Shown: positions 53,659 through 62,682 of the stretch, one piece after another | How positions within the stretch are numbered: position 1 is the stretch's first letter | Layout: each line of letters begins with the position of its first letter | Origin: Halobacillus litoralis | Lineage (GTDB): Bacteria; Bacillota; Bacilli; Bacillales; Halobacillaceae | DNA: 64,000 nucleotides | Direction of reading: 5' to 3' | Assembly (NCBI RefSeq): GCF_009856445.1 | Contig: NZ_WMFA01000005.1 | Location: 62,001-126,000 of the forward strand | Notes under the pieces: generated by a model | What the model saw: the letters and a program-made list of their open reading frames with translations, nothing else | What the model was told of the DNA's origin: nothing | Database searches by the model: none | Position numbers and translations under genes: made by a program

Positions 53659-54402
53659 TCAGTCTGAAAACAAATCCAGCTGTTTTAAAAATTTCTTTGA
53701 TTTAATGAAATATCCACCATATCGATCATAGTATTCATCCATGATATGACGCAATAATTTTTTATTCTCTTCTTTCATCGTAATTTGACCAAGCCGCTTC
53801 ACATCCATATGTAAAAAGACCCTCAGCAATTTTGGTAAAGGATCCGGCAAACCGTAGGCCTGTGGGTCCCGCTGTTTACAACGAAAGCATAAGAGGCCAC
53901 CCTCTATTATAGAAAAGGCAAAAGGACCTTCCTGGCTTCCGCACTGGATACAGTGATCGACGACCGGAGCAAACCCCGCTTTTTTGTAAATTTTTAATTC
54001 ATACATCAACGTCAGGATGTTTGGATCTTTTCCTTCATTCATCCATTGAAACGTTTGAAGCAACTGTTCATAAAGAAAAGGATCCGGCTGCTTTTCCTCA
54101 ATGAGTTTATCTGTCAATTCTGCGATGTAAGACGCATACGCCGTTTTTACAATATCCTCGCGAATAGACCTCAGGGATGATAACATCTCCCCTTGACTCA
54201 TTGATCCTAAGCCGGACCCTGTTTGAATTAAAAATGTGCCGTGGATGAATGGTTGGGTGATTGAGGACATCCGGCTCTTTGGCTTTTTAGCCCCACGAGC
54301 CATTACGCCTATTTTACCTTTTTCCCGTGTCATCATCGTGACGATTTTATGTGTTTCACCGTAATTATTCGTCCGGATGACGACTCCTTCCACCTTGTCC
54401 AT
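53659..54402 (-). CDS. recO: DNA repair protein RecO
   Basis: A 247-residue RecF-pathway mediator that helps load RecA and anneal single strands. An N-terminal OB fold (VEGVVIRTNNYGE) is followed by a helical domain and a zinc site HCIQCGS...LCFRCKQ. The start is ATG 54402 (MDKVEGVV) behind AGGTGAG; a GTG four codons earlier is the alternative. It is 21 bases after yqzL. Confidence 0.93.
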   Translation of the reverse strand: MDKVEGVVIRTNNYGETHKIVTMMTREKGKIGVMARGAKKPKSRMSSITQPFIHGTFLIQTGSGLGSMSQGEMLSSLRSIREDIVKTAYASYIAELTDKLIEEKQPDPFLYEQLLQTFQWMNEGKDPNILTLMYELKIYKKAGFAPVVDHCIQCGSQEGPFAFSIIEGGLLCFRCKQRDPQAYGLPDPLPKLLRVFLHMDVKRLGQITMKEENKKLLRHIMDEYYDRYGGYFIKSKKFLKQLDLFSD

Positions 54403-54423
54403 CAAATGGCTCACCTGCTCCGT

Positions 54424-54576
54424 TTACGAATGAAGATCATCCGTAGATATTGGTTCAGTAGGGGAAGCGAACTGTTCTTGAGACTGCTGATCTTGAGACT
54501 CCAATTCTTTCATCAATAAATATGTTTCCACACTTCCTGTTTGACTGAAAACGTTCCATGAAAGCTTGTCGCGCAC
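54424..54576 (-). CDS. yqzL: YqzL-like small protein
   Basis: A short gene of about 50 codons between era and recO. It starts at GTG 54576 with AAAGGCGGTG a few bases before. The product contains LSWNVFSQTGSVETYLLMKELES, the core of the YqzL family found at this spot in Bacillaceae, followed by a Gln/Ser/Thr-rich tail. The function is unknown. An open frame continues upstream into the era gene but has no start signal. Confidence 0.78.
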   Translation of the reverse strand: MRDKLSWNVFSQTGSVETYLLMKELESQDQQSQEQFASPTEPISTDDLHS

Positions 54577-54670
54577 AAGAAACACCGCCTTTCTTATCAT
54601 CGCTAAACGAGTGTACATTCCTAGAATGCTTCCCCTGACCGAAAACATAAGGCTTAATATTTTCCAACCC

Positions 54671-55576
54671 TTAATATTCGTCTTCGCGATAACCGAAATC
54701 ACTGAGTTGGATTTGTTTGTTTCTCCAGTCTTTCTGCACTTTGACCCAGAGTTCCAAATAGACTTTGCTTCCCAGCAGAGATTCAATATCTCTTCTAGCC
54801 CGCTTACCGATCTCTTTCAGCATACTTCCTTGCTTACCGATAATGATGCCTTTTTGAGACTTACGTTCAACGATGATGGCCGCTTGGATCTGTACTTTAT
54901 CGTGTTCATTCCGAGGCTCGATTGATTCAATGACCACAGCAATGGAGTGAGGGATTTCCTCGCGAGTTAAGTGTAAAACTTTCTCTCTGATAAATTCACT
55001 GATGACAAAGCGTTCCGGATGATCCGTGATTTGGTCCTCCGGGTAGAACTGCGGACCTTCAGGCAGATGTTTTTTCAGGACGTCAAGTAAATGATTGACG
55101 TTGTTGCCTTCAAGCGCTGAAATTGGAATGATTTCTTCAAAATCAAGCTTCTCTTTGTACTGATCAATCAGTGGCAGCAGGTCATCCGGGTGGACCCTGT
55201 CAATCTTATTGATGATTAAAAAAACAGGCTGCTCGACACGCTGCAAGCGGTCCAGAATAAATTGGTCCCCTCTGCCGTATCCTTCTTCTGCATTAATCAT
55301 AAAAAGGACAGCATCTACTTCGTTTAATGTATTTTCGGCAACGTTGACCATGTAATCTCCAAGTTTGTGCTTGGGTTTATGGATACCAGGCGTATCGATG
55401 AAAATGATCTGTGAGTCTTTATCTGTCATGACTCCCTGGATTTTGTTTCTTGTTGTTTGGGGTTTATCACTCATGATGGCGATTTTTTCACCGATCACAC
55501 GATTCATGAACGTCGATTTGCCCACATTCGGCCGGCCGACGATTGTAATGAAACCCGACTTGAAATTCTCTGTCAT
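54671..55576 (-). CDS. era: GTPase Era
   Basis: A 301-residue GTPase needed for 16S rRNA maturation and 30S assembly. G1 is [10 protein letters not shown]3 DTPGIHK, G4 NKID, G5 SAL. The C-terminal KH domain includes [24 protein letters not shown] and binds the 3' end of 16S rRNA. The start is ATG 55576 (MTENFKSGF) behind TTGGAGG. In many Bacilli cdd lies between dgkA and era; here it is missing. Confidence 0.95.
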   Translation of the reverse strand: MTENFKSGFITIVGRPNVGKSTFMNRVIGEKIAIMSDKPQTTRNKIQGVMTDKDSQIIFIDTPGIHKPKHKLGDYMVNVAENTLNEVDAVLFMINAEEGYGRGDQFILDRLQRVEQPVFLIINKIDRVHPDDLLPLIDQYKEKLDFEEIIPISALEGNNVNHLLDVLKKHLPEGPQFYPEDQITDHPERFVISEFIREKVLHLTREEIPHSIAVVIESIEPRNEHDKVQIQAAIIVERKSQKGIIIGKQGSMLKEIGKRARRDIESLLGSKVYLELWVKVQKDWRNKQIQLSDFGYREDEY

Positions 55577-55653
55577 AAATGTTCCTCCAATAAATATCAC
55601 ACATTCGTTCTGCTCTATCTTACTATATCATCTTCTCAAGTTCATTCCTAATC

Positions 55654-56031
55654 TCATATCAGGAAAAGCTTGGGCAGGAAAATGATCATTCCTATGATGA
55701 CCGCCCCAATACTTGCTACAAGAACCGCGCCAGCCGTAATATCTTTAATCGAACCGATAATGGGGTTTTGTTCGGGATGGTAAAAATCAAGCAGTCTTTC
55801 CATAGCTGTATTGACCATTTCAAGGCTTAATACCATGCATATGATGAGAAGGATGGTCACCCATTCCCCCTTTGACAAACCGAACATAAAGGCAGCGGTG
55901 ATGACTAAAAGAGCAACCAACAGATGAATGCGGAAGTTGCGCTCCGAGCTACACACTTCCTTTATCCCATTCCAAGCGAAACGAAAGCCGATTTTTTTCT
56001 TCTTATTAGGATCTTTGAAGTCCGAACTCAT
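55654..56031 (-). CDS. dgkA: Undecaprenol/diacylglycerol kinase family protein DgkA
   Basis: A 125-residue membrane kinase with three helices. The family residues are in LSLEMVNTAMERLLDF and IKDITAGAVLVASIGA. Gram-positive DgkA phosphorylates undecaprenol, refilling the carrier lipid for wall synthesis. The start is ATG 56031 (MSSDFKDPN) behind AAGAGG. It lies inside the last 26 bases of ybeY, so translation is coupled. Confidence 0.92.
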   Translation of the reverse strand: MSSDFKDPNKKKKIGFRFAWNGIKEVCSSERNFRIHLLVALLVITAAFMFGLSKGEWVTILLIICMVLSLEMVNTAMERLLDFYHPEQNPIIGSIKDITAGAVLVASIGAVIIGMIIFLPKLFLI

Positions 56032-56476
56032 GTAAAATTTCCTCTTGTCTTCCGAACATCTGCTTTTCATCTTCTTCATTCATGTGATCGTAACCAAGCA
56101 AATGCAAGAAGCCATGTAGAGCGAGGAAGCCGAATTCACGTTCAAGAGAATGATTATAGTCTTCCGCTTGTTCTTTGGCCTTATCGACGGAAATGATAAT
56201 ATCGCCAAGCATAAGCGGCATATTCTCATCCAACACATTCATTTCGTCTTCACCAAGCTCCTGCATCGCAAAAGAGATGACATCTGTAGGTTCATCTTTT
56301 TGACGATAATTGCGGTTGATTTCCTGAATCTCCTTGTTATCCACAAAGCTGACAGAGACTTCCGCATCCCCCTTAACTTCTTCTTTTTCCCCTGCAAAAC
56401 GGATAATCCGTTGAATCATATCAACAAATGCTTCATCTACTGAATTGGTTTCGTCTTGAAAATCGATGGTAATCAT
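56006..56476 (-). CDS. ybeY: Endoribonuclease YbeY (rRNA maturation factor)
   Basis: A 156-residue zinc-dependent RNase acting in 16S rRNA maturation and ribosome quality control. The metal motif is HGFLHLLGYDHMNEEDEKQMF. It starts one base after the pgpH stop region and overlaps dgkA. B. subtilis name yqfG. Confidence 0.94.
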   Translation of the reverse strand: MITIDFQDETNSVDEAFVDMIQRIIRFAGEKEEVKGDAEVSVSFVDNKEIQEINRNYRQKDEPTDVISFAMQELGEDEMNVLDENMPLMLGDIIISVDKAKEQAEDYNHSLEREFGFLALHGFLHLLGYDHMNEEDEKQMFGRQEEILHEFGLQRS

Positions 56477-56477
56477 A

Positions 56478-58595
56478 TTATTTTGCCTCCTTGACTAATG
56501 GTTTCGTTACCGGATATTCAATTCGCGAGTGAAAAATACCCTGTAACGTTTCACATATGGCTGTTTCCATTCTCTTCAACTCATTAAACGTCAGATTGCT
56601 GTCATCCAACTGACCATCAAGCATGCGGTCTTCTAAAATGGACGCCACAATTTTTTTAAGTTTTTCTTCTGTTGGATGATTCAATGACCGAACAGCTGCC
56701 TCCACAGAATCGCAAATACACACAATCGCCGCTTCCTTACTTTGAGGTTTAGGACCTGGGTAACGGTAATCTTCTTCTTTTGTATCCTGCTTCATTTCCT
56801 TTGCCTGATAATAAAAATACTTCAAAAGCGTCGTTCCATGGTGTTGTTCAGCAATATCGATGACCTCTTCTGGAAACTTATGCTCCTTCAACATTCTCGC
56901 ACCATCATATGGATGATTGATGATTATCTCTGCACTTTGTTCAGGCTTCATGAAATCATGTGGGTTTTTCATACCCATTTGATTCTCAATAAAATAACGA
57001 GGCTGGACGGTTTTTCCGAGGTCATGATAATAGGATGCCACACGCGCAAGAAGACCATGAGCTCCAATTGATTCACAAGCCGCTTCACTTAAATTGGCTA
57101 CCATGACACTGTGATGATACGTACCCGGGGCTTCCGTGAGTATTTTACGTAAGATTGGATGGTTGGGACTGGCAAGAGTCAGCAATTTTTGATCAGAAAG
57201 GACACCGAAACCAGTCTCTATAAAGGGAAGGAGACCGAGCGTCAGAACTGACGAAAGAAAGGCACCGGCAATTCCATACCCCCCATACAAAAACACTTCC
57301 GACCAGGTGTATTTTTCAAAAGAAATGAATAGAAAAAACAGGATTGCACATATATTGATAAAAGCAACCCCCACACTTGCTCGAACAATGGACAACCTTT
57401 CGTTACTTGGAGTAAGGAAATAAATCCCTGCCAACTGAGAAAGCAGCAAATACATGCCTGCTGTTGCATGAAGTGCTCCAGCTAACTGTCCGTTGAACAA
57501 CAAGCAGGCCATCAAAGAATACACTACCGCCAGTACGATCGCAAAACGTTCAGAACAGAGGATCCTTACAATCATGACGCCTGTAACAGCCGGGACAAGA
57601 AAGTACAAAGGTTGTTCCATTGATCCAAACAAGCTAAAAACCTTCATAAGCGTAATGATCAATAAGGAAACAAAGGTGGAAATGAAGATAGGACGGAATG
57701 TCCAGTTTTCCTTTTTAACAGCTCTCCTGAATTCTGTGTACAAAATTGCGCCTAAAAGGAGCGCAAATATGGCCAGTCCAACGGATGGCAGTAGGTTGCG
57801 TTGTTGATCGAGCAATCCAGTCAACAAAAGATCATCATAGAGATCTCCAGTTATCATAGACCCCTCTGTCACAATCACTTCTCCCGCTCTAATCATGACT
57901 GGCTCCACAGTTGCAGCAGCGTTTTTAATGACTGCCTCTGTTTTCTCATGATCGAACAAAGCGTTTTCGACAAGAGCATAGGTCCCTATATCCGTAAGGA
58001 CTGGTTTTAAAAAGGATGGTGTTTCTGAGTATTGAATTTCCAGCTCCATCCTTCTTTCCAGATCTTTAACTTCTGACCCTTGCACCCCTTCGTTAAAGTA
58101 GTTATGTAGAAGGGTTTCTAACAATCGGTGGCTTTCGTTCAACAACGATTGCTCTGCTCTCAGCAACGGCAGAAAAGCTTCTGAAGGGAGACCTTTAGAA
58201 AGTTCATCTGACAGAAGCGATTCAATCATAATTAATTGTTCGTCTTTAGTCAGGTTCCCCTCCTTACTTTTTGTTTCTTCTACCACTTCATAGATTTCAT
58301 TTACCATACCAAGGCGTTCTTCTGCAATATCTTCAGAAATCGTATATTGATCCTCAACCGCCTGAGTAACTGCTCTTAGTTGCTGTTCTGTTTTTTTCTT
58401 ATTCTCTATGGTAATGGGGGAACGGATCGTTTCGGGCGCTGTGCTGTATTTCTCCAGCTCGTAGGTTTGTGTGTAAACATTTGGAATAGAGAGCGCGAAA
58501 AAGAAAATAGCCACAATAAGCCCTGATAATGCCGGCAACAGCTTCGACTTATGCAGGTTAAGTTTTTGAAGCTGTAGAAGGAATCGCTCCTTCAA
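56478..58595 (-). CDS. pgpH: Cyclic-di-AMP phosphodiesterase PgpH (7TM-HD family)
   Basis: About 705 residues. One N-terminal helix, an extracellular helical domain (about 50-270), seven membrane helices (about 275-470) and a cytosolic HD domain. The HD residues are in GTYHHSVMVANL, ASYYHDLGK and HHGTTLL. Relatives in Listeria degrade c-di-AMP to pApA, linked to osmotic and wall control. I start it at TTG 58595 (MKERFLLQ) behind AAGGGGTGGGG; an ATG 18 codons upstream has no site. B. subtilis name yqfF. Confidence 0.92.
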   Translation of the reverse strand: MKERFLLQLQKLNLHKSKLLPALSGLIVAIFFFALSIPNVYTQTYELEKYSTAPETIRSPITIENKKKTEQQLRAVTQAVEDQYTISEDIAEERLGMVNEIYEVVEETKSKEGNLTKDEQLIMIESLLSDELSKGLPSEAFLPLLRAEQSLLNESHRLLETLLHNYFNEGVQGSEVKDLERRMELEIQYSETPSFLKPVLTDIGTYALVENALFDHEKTEAVIKNAAATVEPVMIRAGEVIVTEGSMITGDLYDDLLLTGLLDQQRNLLPSVGLAIFALLLGAILYTEFRRAVKKENWTFRPIFISTFVSLLIITLMKVFSLFGSMEQPLYFLVPAVTGVMIVRILCSERFAIVLAVVYSLMACLLFNGQLAGALHATAGMYLLLSQLAGIYFLTPSNERLSIVRASVGVAFINICAILFFLFISFEKYTWSEVFLYGGYGIAGAFLSSVLTLGLLPFIETGFGVLSDQKLLTLASPNHPILRKILTEAPGTYHHSVMVANLSEAACESIGAHGLLARVASYYHDLGKTVQPRYFIENQMGMKNPHDFMKPEQSAEIIINHPYDGARMLKEHKFPEEVIDIAEQHHGTTLLKYFYYQAKEMKQDTKEEDYRYPGPKPQSKEAAIVCICDSVEAAVRSLNHPTEEKLKKIVASILEDRMLDGQLDDSNLTFNELKRMETAICETLQGIFHSRIEYPVTKPLVKEAK

Positions 58596-58639
58596 ATCAC
58601 CCCACCCCTTCCCATATAATTCCAAATAAGAACAATAAA

Positions 58640-58660
58640 TAAGACCCAATCACTGGGCCT
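58640..58660 (-). terminator. Weak hairpin between phoH and pgpH
   Basis: On the minus strand AAGGCCCA-GTGAT-TGGGTCTT followed by ATTTATTGTT. Eight pairs with a G-U, and a poor T-tract. It may partly attenuate transcription into pgpH. Confidence 0.4.
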
Positions 58661-59622
58661 TACTTACTTTCCTCCTCATATGCATCAATAATCCGCTGCA
58701 CAAGAGGGTGCCTGACAACGTCGGATTGATCCAAATGAATGAAGGCAGACCCTTTCACTTTAGCTAACCGCTCCTCAGCGACTCGCAAACCGGACTTCAC
58801 GCCTTTTGGAAGATCCACTTGTGTGATATCTCCAGTGATAATCATTTTTGAACCGAATCCTAAACGAGTCAGAAACATCTTCATTTGTTCAGGTGTCGTA
58901 TTTTGAGCTTCATCCAAAATAGCAAAAGCATCATCCAATGTCCGCCCTCTCATATAAGCAAGCGGAGCAATTTCAATCGTTCCTCTATCGATTAATCGTG
59001 CCGTATGTTCTGCGCCGAATACATCGTGCAAAGAATCATAAAGCGGCCTTAAATAAGGATCAACTTTCTCTTTAAGATCACCCGGAAGAAAACCTAAACT
59101 TTCTCCAGCTTCCACTGCCGGACGAGTCAGAATGATCCTCTTCACATCTCCATTTTTCAAAGCATTGACGGCCATAATCACAGCAAGGTAGGTCTTCCCT
59201 GTACCAGCAGGGCCAATACCAAAGACAAGGTCATTCTTCTTAATGGCTGCGATGTAATTTCTCTGACCAAGTGTTTTAACTCTGATTGATTTCCCTTTTG
59301 AGTTTTTCGTGATTTCATCTTCGAACAATGCTTCGAATTGGTTGATTTTCCCTTTTTTAGCAAGTTCCACAGCGTATACGACATCTCGTTCCGTAACAGT
59401 TAAACCTTTACGGATAATTGCAAGAACGCTGTTGAGGATTTCCTCCACGAGCTGAACATGTTCCGCTTGACCGGATACTCTCACTTGTTCCCCACGTGAA
59501 ATGATCGTAACTTTCAGCTGTTCCTCAATTTGCTTAAGGTTACGGTCTTCTGTACCAAAAAGAGCTAATGCTTCTGTTGTATTATCTAATTGAATGTCCA
59601 TTGTTTTTAAATCTTCTGGCAT
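58660..59622 (-). CDS. phoH: PhoH family ATPase
   Basis: A 320-residue protein with an N-terminal KH-like part (about 10-70) and a P-loop ATPase. Walker A is GPAGTGKTYLA, Walker B is FAILDEAQN. PhoH-like proteins are tied to RNA and ribosome maturation; YbeY is a usual neighbour, as here. The ATG at 59622 follows AAGGAG; it overlaps the end of yqfD. Confidence 0.93.
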   Translation of the reverse strand: MPEDLKTMDIQLDNTTEALALFGTEDRNLKQIEEQLKVTIISRGEQVRVSGQAEHVQLVEEILNSVLAIIRKGLTVTERDVVYAVELAKKGKINQFEALFEDEITKNSKGKSIRVKTLGQRNYIAAIKKNDLVFGIGPAGTGKTYLAVIMAVNALKNGDVKRIILTRPAVEAGESLGFLPGDLKEKVDPYLRPLYDSLHDVFGAEHTARLIDRGTIEIAPLAYMRGRTLDDAFAILDEAQNTTPEQMKMFLTRLGFGSKMIITGDITQVDLPKGVKSGLRVAEERLAKVKGSAFIHLDQSDVVRHPLVQRIIDAYEEESK

Positions 59623-59624
59623 AC

Positions 59625-60806
59625 TCAATCTCCTTGACTTACATACTTGGTAACTGCAATATTTTCATAAACTTTGTACATTAGGATTAATTTTACTTTA
59701 CCATTCTCCTCACTGAGGTGCAAAACTTTTTCATCCTTTATTTCCGCATCTGGATCGAGTTCTTGTTGAAGGTTGCTCCTTGCTGAAGATATCCCTATTT
59801 TCTCGATATTTTTACGAGATGATTCATAGGCTTTTCGGTCAATGGAGAAGTAATTAATCGTTTTCATGTTCACTGGAATTCGGAACCCAAAGATACTCCA
59901 GTCTGAGGTATGAGATTCTTCCCTAAAGTTTCCTTCCCCTCCACGCCAGAACCCCCAAACAGGAATAGAGAACTTCCCAATCTTCAAATGATATTCACTT
60001 TCCACGAAACCATCCGTTAAGGAAAGCACTTGTTTCATAGGGAGATTCTGAGCGACGCGATACCATGTTTCTGCAATCACTTCCCCTTCAGAGTGTATAA
60101 ATAGATCCTCCTCTTCTACCAGCTGACCCGTAGCAAGAATTTGTCCCTTTTGTACAACATCATGAACCGACACCATCGGTCGACCCTTCTTTATAAATGT
60201 TTCAATAATCATTCCTTTTTTGGCTGCTACAAGATTGGAAGGGCGAGTATTCTTCTCTATATCGTATCTCGTTTTTTCCACACCATACAAATGATAGCTC
60301 GTCCCTTGCTTTTTCACACCGATCCATAACAAATCCGGAATATCTTCTAATAACTGCTGTTGTATTTCGATAGGATCCTTCATCCCTATCGTTAGTTTTC
60401 CAGGAGAGACACCATAACTATTCAACTTACTTTCAACATCTGCTTCAAGTTCCGGTGAAAGGCCGTCCACCTTAATGGACCACAACGTATTCGCGAGCAC
60501 AAAAATAATCACTACCGCTGCGATGAAGGCGAGAAGAACCGAAAGCCTCCCAACCATATGCTGGATAAGAAACGGAAGACCTTTCCCACTCTTGATGGAT
60601 ATTTTACAACGGTATTTCTTCCTCAATTGTCTGAAGGTTTTCCAGTCCTTTAATCGAATCGTTAAAATGACTAGAGAATCATCCAATCTTCTCATATTTG
60701 TAATATGACAGCCACGTTTCGTGCATGCTTGCAAAAATGGCTCGATCAACGGTCCCTCTACTTGTACCGTCATGATTCCCTGAAAGAAATCATGCTGGTT
60801 CTTCAT
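59625..60806 (-). CDS. yqfD: Sporulation membrane protein YqfD
   Basis: A 393-residue protein. The N-terminal 85 residues are soluble, one membrane helix follows (LSVLLAFIAAVVIIFVLANTLWSI, about 88-111), and a large domain outside. The size and the position after yqfC match YqfD, made in the mother cell under sigma-E and needed for efficient sporulation. Starts four bases after yqfC. Confidence 0.9.
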   Translation of the reverse strand: MKNQHDFFQGIMTVQVEGPLIEPFLQACTKRGCHITNMRRLDDSLVILTIRLKDWKTFRQLRKKYRCKISIKSGKGLPFLIQHMVGRLSVLLAFIAAVVIIFVLANTLWSIKVDGLSPELEADVESKLNSYGVSPGKLTIGMKDPIEIQQQLLEDIPDLLWIGVKKQGTSYHLYGVEKTRYDIEKNTRPSNLVAAKKGMIIETFIKKGRPMVSVHDVVQKGQILATGQLVEEEDLFIHSEGEVIAETWYRVAQNLPMKQVLSLTDGFVESEYHLKIGKFSIPVWGFWRGGEGNFREESHTSDWSIFGFRIPVNMKTINYFSIDRKAYESSRKNIEKIGISSARSNLQQELDPDAEIKDEKVLHLSEENGKVKLILMYKVYENIAVTKYVSQGD

Positions 60807-60810
60807 CGTC

Positions 60811-61104
60811 TCACCCCCCTTTTGATTCCGGCAAGAATTCTACAGACTTGAGTTCACCTTCCAGTAATAGCTCTTCCTTCAGCATCATTTTCACTCCAAG
60901 GTCTTTACCCAAAATCCGAACTTGACCTTTTTTGTATTGAATTCTAACTTCTTCATCAGAAAAATGAAGGAGGCCTGTATGATTTTCTATGTACACATGA
61001 ATGGACCCGATGGTTGTGATTCTAGGAAGATCCAACATGACATCAGATGGTAAATCAAAGTAACGACTGATCCAAGTCCGTATTTGCTGCTGCCATTTTG
61101 ACAT
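60811..61104 (-). CDS. yqfC: Sporulation protein YqfC (YabP/YqfC family)
   Basis: A 97-residue beta-rich protein of the YabP/YqfC family. It has DVMLDLPRITTIGSIHVYIENHTGLL followed by RILGKDLGVKMM. GGGGAGGGCG precedes the ATG. Together with yqfD it forms a mother-cell unit in B. subtilis, probably spore coat or engulfment related. A sigma-E-like promoter is suggested just upstream. Confidence 0.9.
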   Translation of the reverse strand: MSKWQQQIRTWISRYFDLPSDVMLDLPRITTIGSIHVYIENHTGLLHFSDEEVRIQYKKGQVRILGKDLGVKMMLKEELLLEGELKSVEFLPESKGG

Positions 61105-61126
61105 GTGACGCCCTCCCCTCTTTTCA

Positions 61127-61153
61127 TTTATACGAAAAACGCACGAATTGTAT
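61127..61153 (-). promoter_or_regulatory. Possible sigma-E promoter of yqfC-yqfD
   Basis: On the minus strand ATA (61153-61151), 16 bases, CGTATAAA (61134-61127), against sigma-E ATA-N16-18-CATACANT. Only four of seven fixed -10 positions agree, so it is weak. It overlaps the yqfB terminator. Confidence 0.3.
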
Positions 61154-61173
61154 CACTACAATTCGTGCGTTCT
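61134..61173 (-). terminator. Terminator between yqfB-like gene and yqfC
   Basis: On the minus strand GAACGCACGAATTGTA-GTGA-TACAATTCGTGCGTTT followed by TTCG. A long stem of about 16 pairs. Confidence 0.85.
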
Positions 61174-61175
61174 GC

Positions 61176-61667
61176 TTATCTTTTTCGTGGGTGGGAGCTG
61201 TGAGGCTTGCGAGCCCGGGGCGGACCGAGTACTTCAGACATTAAAATCCCTTCAGCTAACCGCTTTTTATCCCACTTTCTTGTTTTTTCTATTAGTGGAC
61301 CATTTAAATTCAACTCAGAAGATATCTTTTGTTTTTTTCTTGACTCCGCTGACGTATGAGCATACATTTCCTCATCTTCTTTTTGATGTTCTTCAGATCG
61401 AAATGTCTCAACTTCAGCAAGCTTCTTCTGTTTGGTCTCGTAATAATCCCTTAACCTATCTTCTCCTGATTGATCCTTGGTTTCTGCTTCATGAAAATTC
61501 CTTGAAGGACCACTAGGGTAAGCAGGGGGAATTGGAGATGTCTTCTTTTCAGGTCTTTGTTTATTCTCATTTTCTTTTGTCATCCCGCTGAACCAACTGA
61601 TAATCCCGCCAATAATAGCCGCAAGAATAAGGAAATTGCTGAAAATGAGTTCAATCAAATCTCCCAT
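61176..61667 (-). CDS. Unknown membrane-anchored protein at the yqfB position
   Basis: A 163-residue protein with one N-terminal membrane helix (about 8-28, IFSNFLILAAIIGGIISWF). A Pro/Ser and then Glu/Lys-rich region without cysteines follows, ending LAEGILMSEVLGPPRARKPH. The tail GPPRARKPH looks conserved in Bacilli, but I do not know a function. It follows floA by 28 bases and is likely cotranscribed with yqeZ-floA. B. subtilis has yqfB here; whether this is a true YqfB is uncertain. Confidence 0.7.
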   Translation of the reverse strand: MGDLIELIFSNFLILAAIIGGIISWFSGMTKENENKQRPEKKTSPIPPAYPSGPSRNFHEAETKDQSGEDRLRDYYETKQKKLAEVETFRSEEHQKEDEEMYAHTSAESRKKQKISSELNLNGPLIEKTRKWDKKRLAEGILMSEVLGPPRARKPHSSHPRKR

Positions 61668-61695
61668 ACAAACTCTCCTTTAAATTAATCAAGGA

Positions 61696-62682
61696 CTATT
61701 TATCTTCTTCCTCTTCATCGGACATTTTCCCGAGTGTGTTCCTCATATCCGTATCCGCATTGATGTTCTGATAGTTCATATAATCCATGACACCCATTTT
61801 ACCGGAACGCAAAGCTTCAGCAAGCGCCTGAGGGACTTGAGCTTCTGCTTCAACCACTTTCGCCTGCATTTCTTGTACACGGGCACGCATCTCTTGTTCT
61901 TGAGCGATCGCCATAGCACGACGCTCTTCGGCTTTTGCCTGCGCAATATTCTTATCTGCTTCTGCTTGGTCTGTTTGCAGGATCGCACCAATGTTCTTAC
62001 CGATGTCAATATCGGCAATGTCAATAGAAAGAATCTCGAAGGCCGTTCCAGCATCTAAACCTTTTCCTAATACATTTTGGGAGATCCTATCTGGATTTTC
62101 CAATACTTTGTTATGATTTTCACTGGACCCGATCGTGGATACGATTCCTTCACCGACACGTGCAATGACAGTATCTTCGCCTGCACCACCGACGAGGCGG
62201 TCAATATTTGCCCTTACGGTAATACGCGCTTTCGCTTTTACTTCAATCCCATCCATCGCTACACCTGCGATAAATGGCGTTTCGATAACTTTAGGATTTA
62301 CACTCATTTGAACAGCTTCCAATACATCACGGCCAGCAAGATCAATGGCTGCACAACGCTCGAAACTTAGTTCAATATTCGCTCTTTGTGCTGCGATAAG
62401 AGCGTTTACTACACGGTCAACGTTACCACCTGCCAGGTAGTGGCTCTCCAGCTGGTTTGTGTTCACATTTACACCTGCTTTATGAGCTTTAATTAGCGGA
62501 TTGATTACACGGGAAGGAATAACCCTTCTTAACCGCATACCTACTAATGTAAAAATACTAATCTTCACGCCTGCAGCTAACGCACTGATCCATAGCATGA
62601 CAGGTATGAATGTAAACAACACCGCTACTACAATAATTATGATACCAATGATGATGATTGGCATTAATTGTTCAAGTGTCAC
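61696..62682 (-). CDS. floA: Flotillin-like protein FloA (YqfA)
   Basis: A 328-residue membrane microdomain scaffold. An N-terminal hydrophobic hairpin (about 5-50) is followed by a SPFH-like domain and a coiled coil rich in Glu-Ala ([32 protein letters not shown]), then a short acidic tail. FloA gathers signalling and secretion proteins in lipid-ordered patches. The ATG overlaps the yqeZ stop by four bases, so both are translated together. Confidence 0.94.
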   Translation of the reverse strand: MTLEQLMPIIIIGIIIIVVAVLFTFIPVMLWISALAAGVKISIFTLVGMRLRRVIPSRVINPLIKAHKAGVNVNTNQLESHYLAGGNVDRVVNALIAAQRANIELSFERCAAIDLAGRDVLEAVQMSVNPKVIETPFIAGVAMDGIEVKAKARITVRANIDRLVGGAGEDTVIARVGEGIVSTIGSSENHNKVLENPDRISQNVLGKGLDAGTAFEILSIDIADIDIGKNIGAILQTDQAEADKNIAQAKAEERRAMAIAQEQEMRARVQEMQAKVVEAEAQVPQALAEALRSGKMGVMDYMNYQNINADTDMRNTLGKMSDEEEEDK

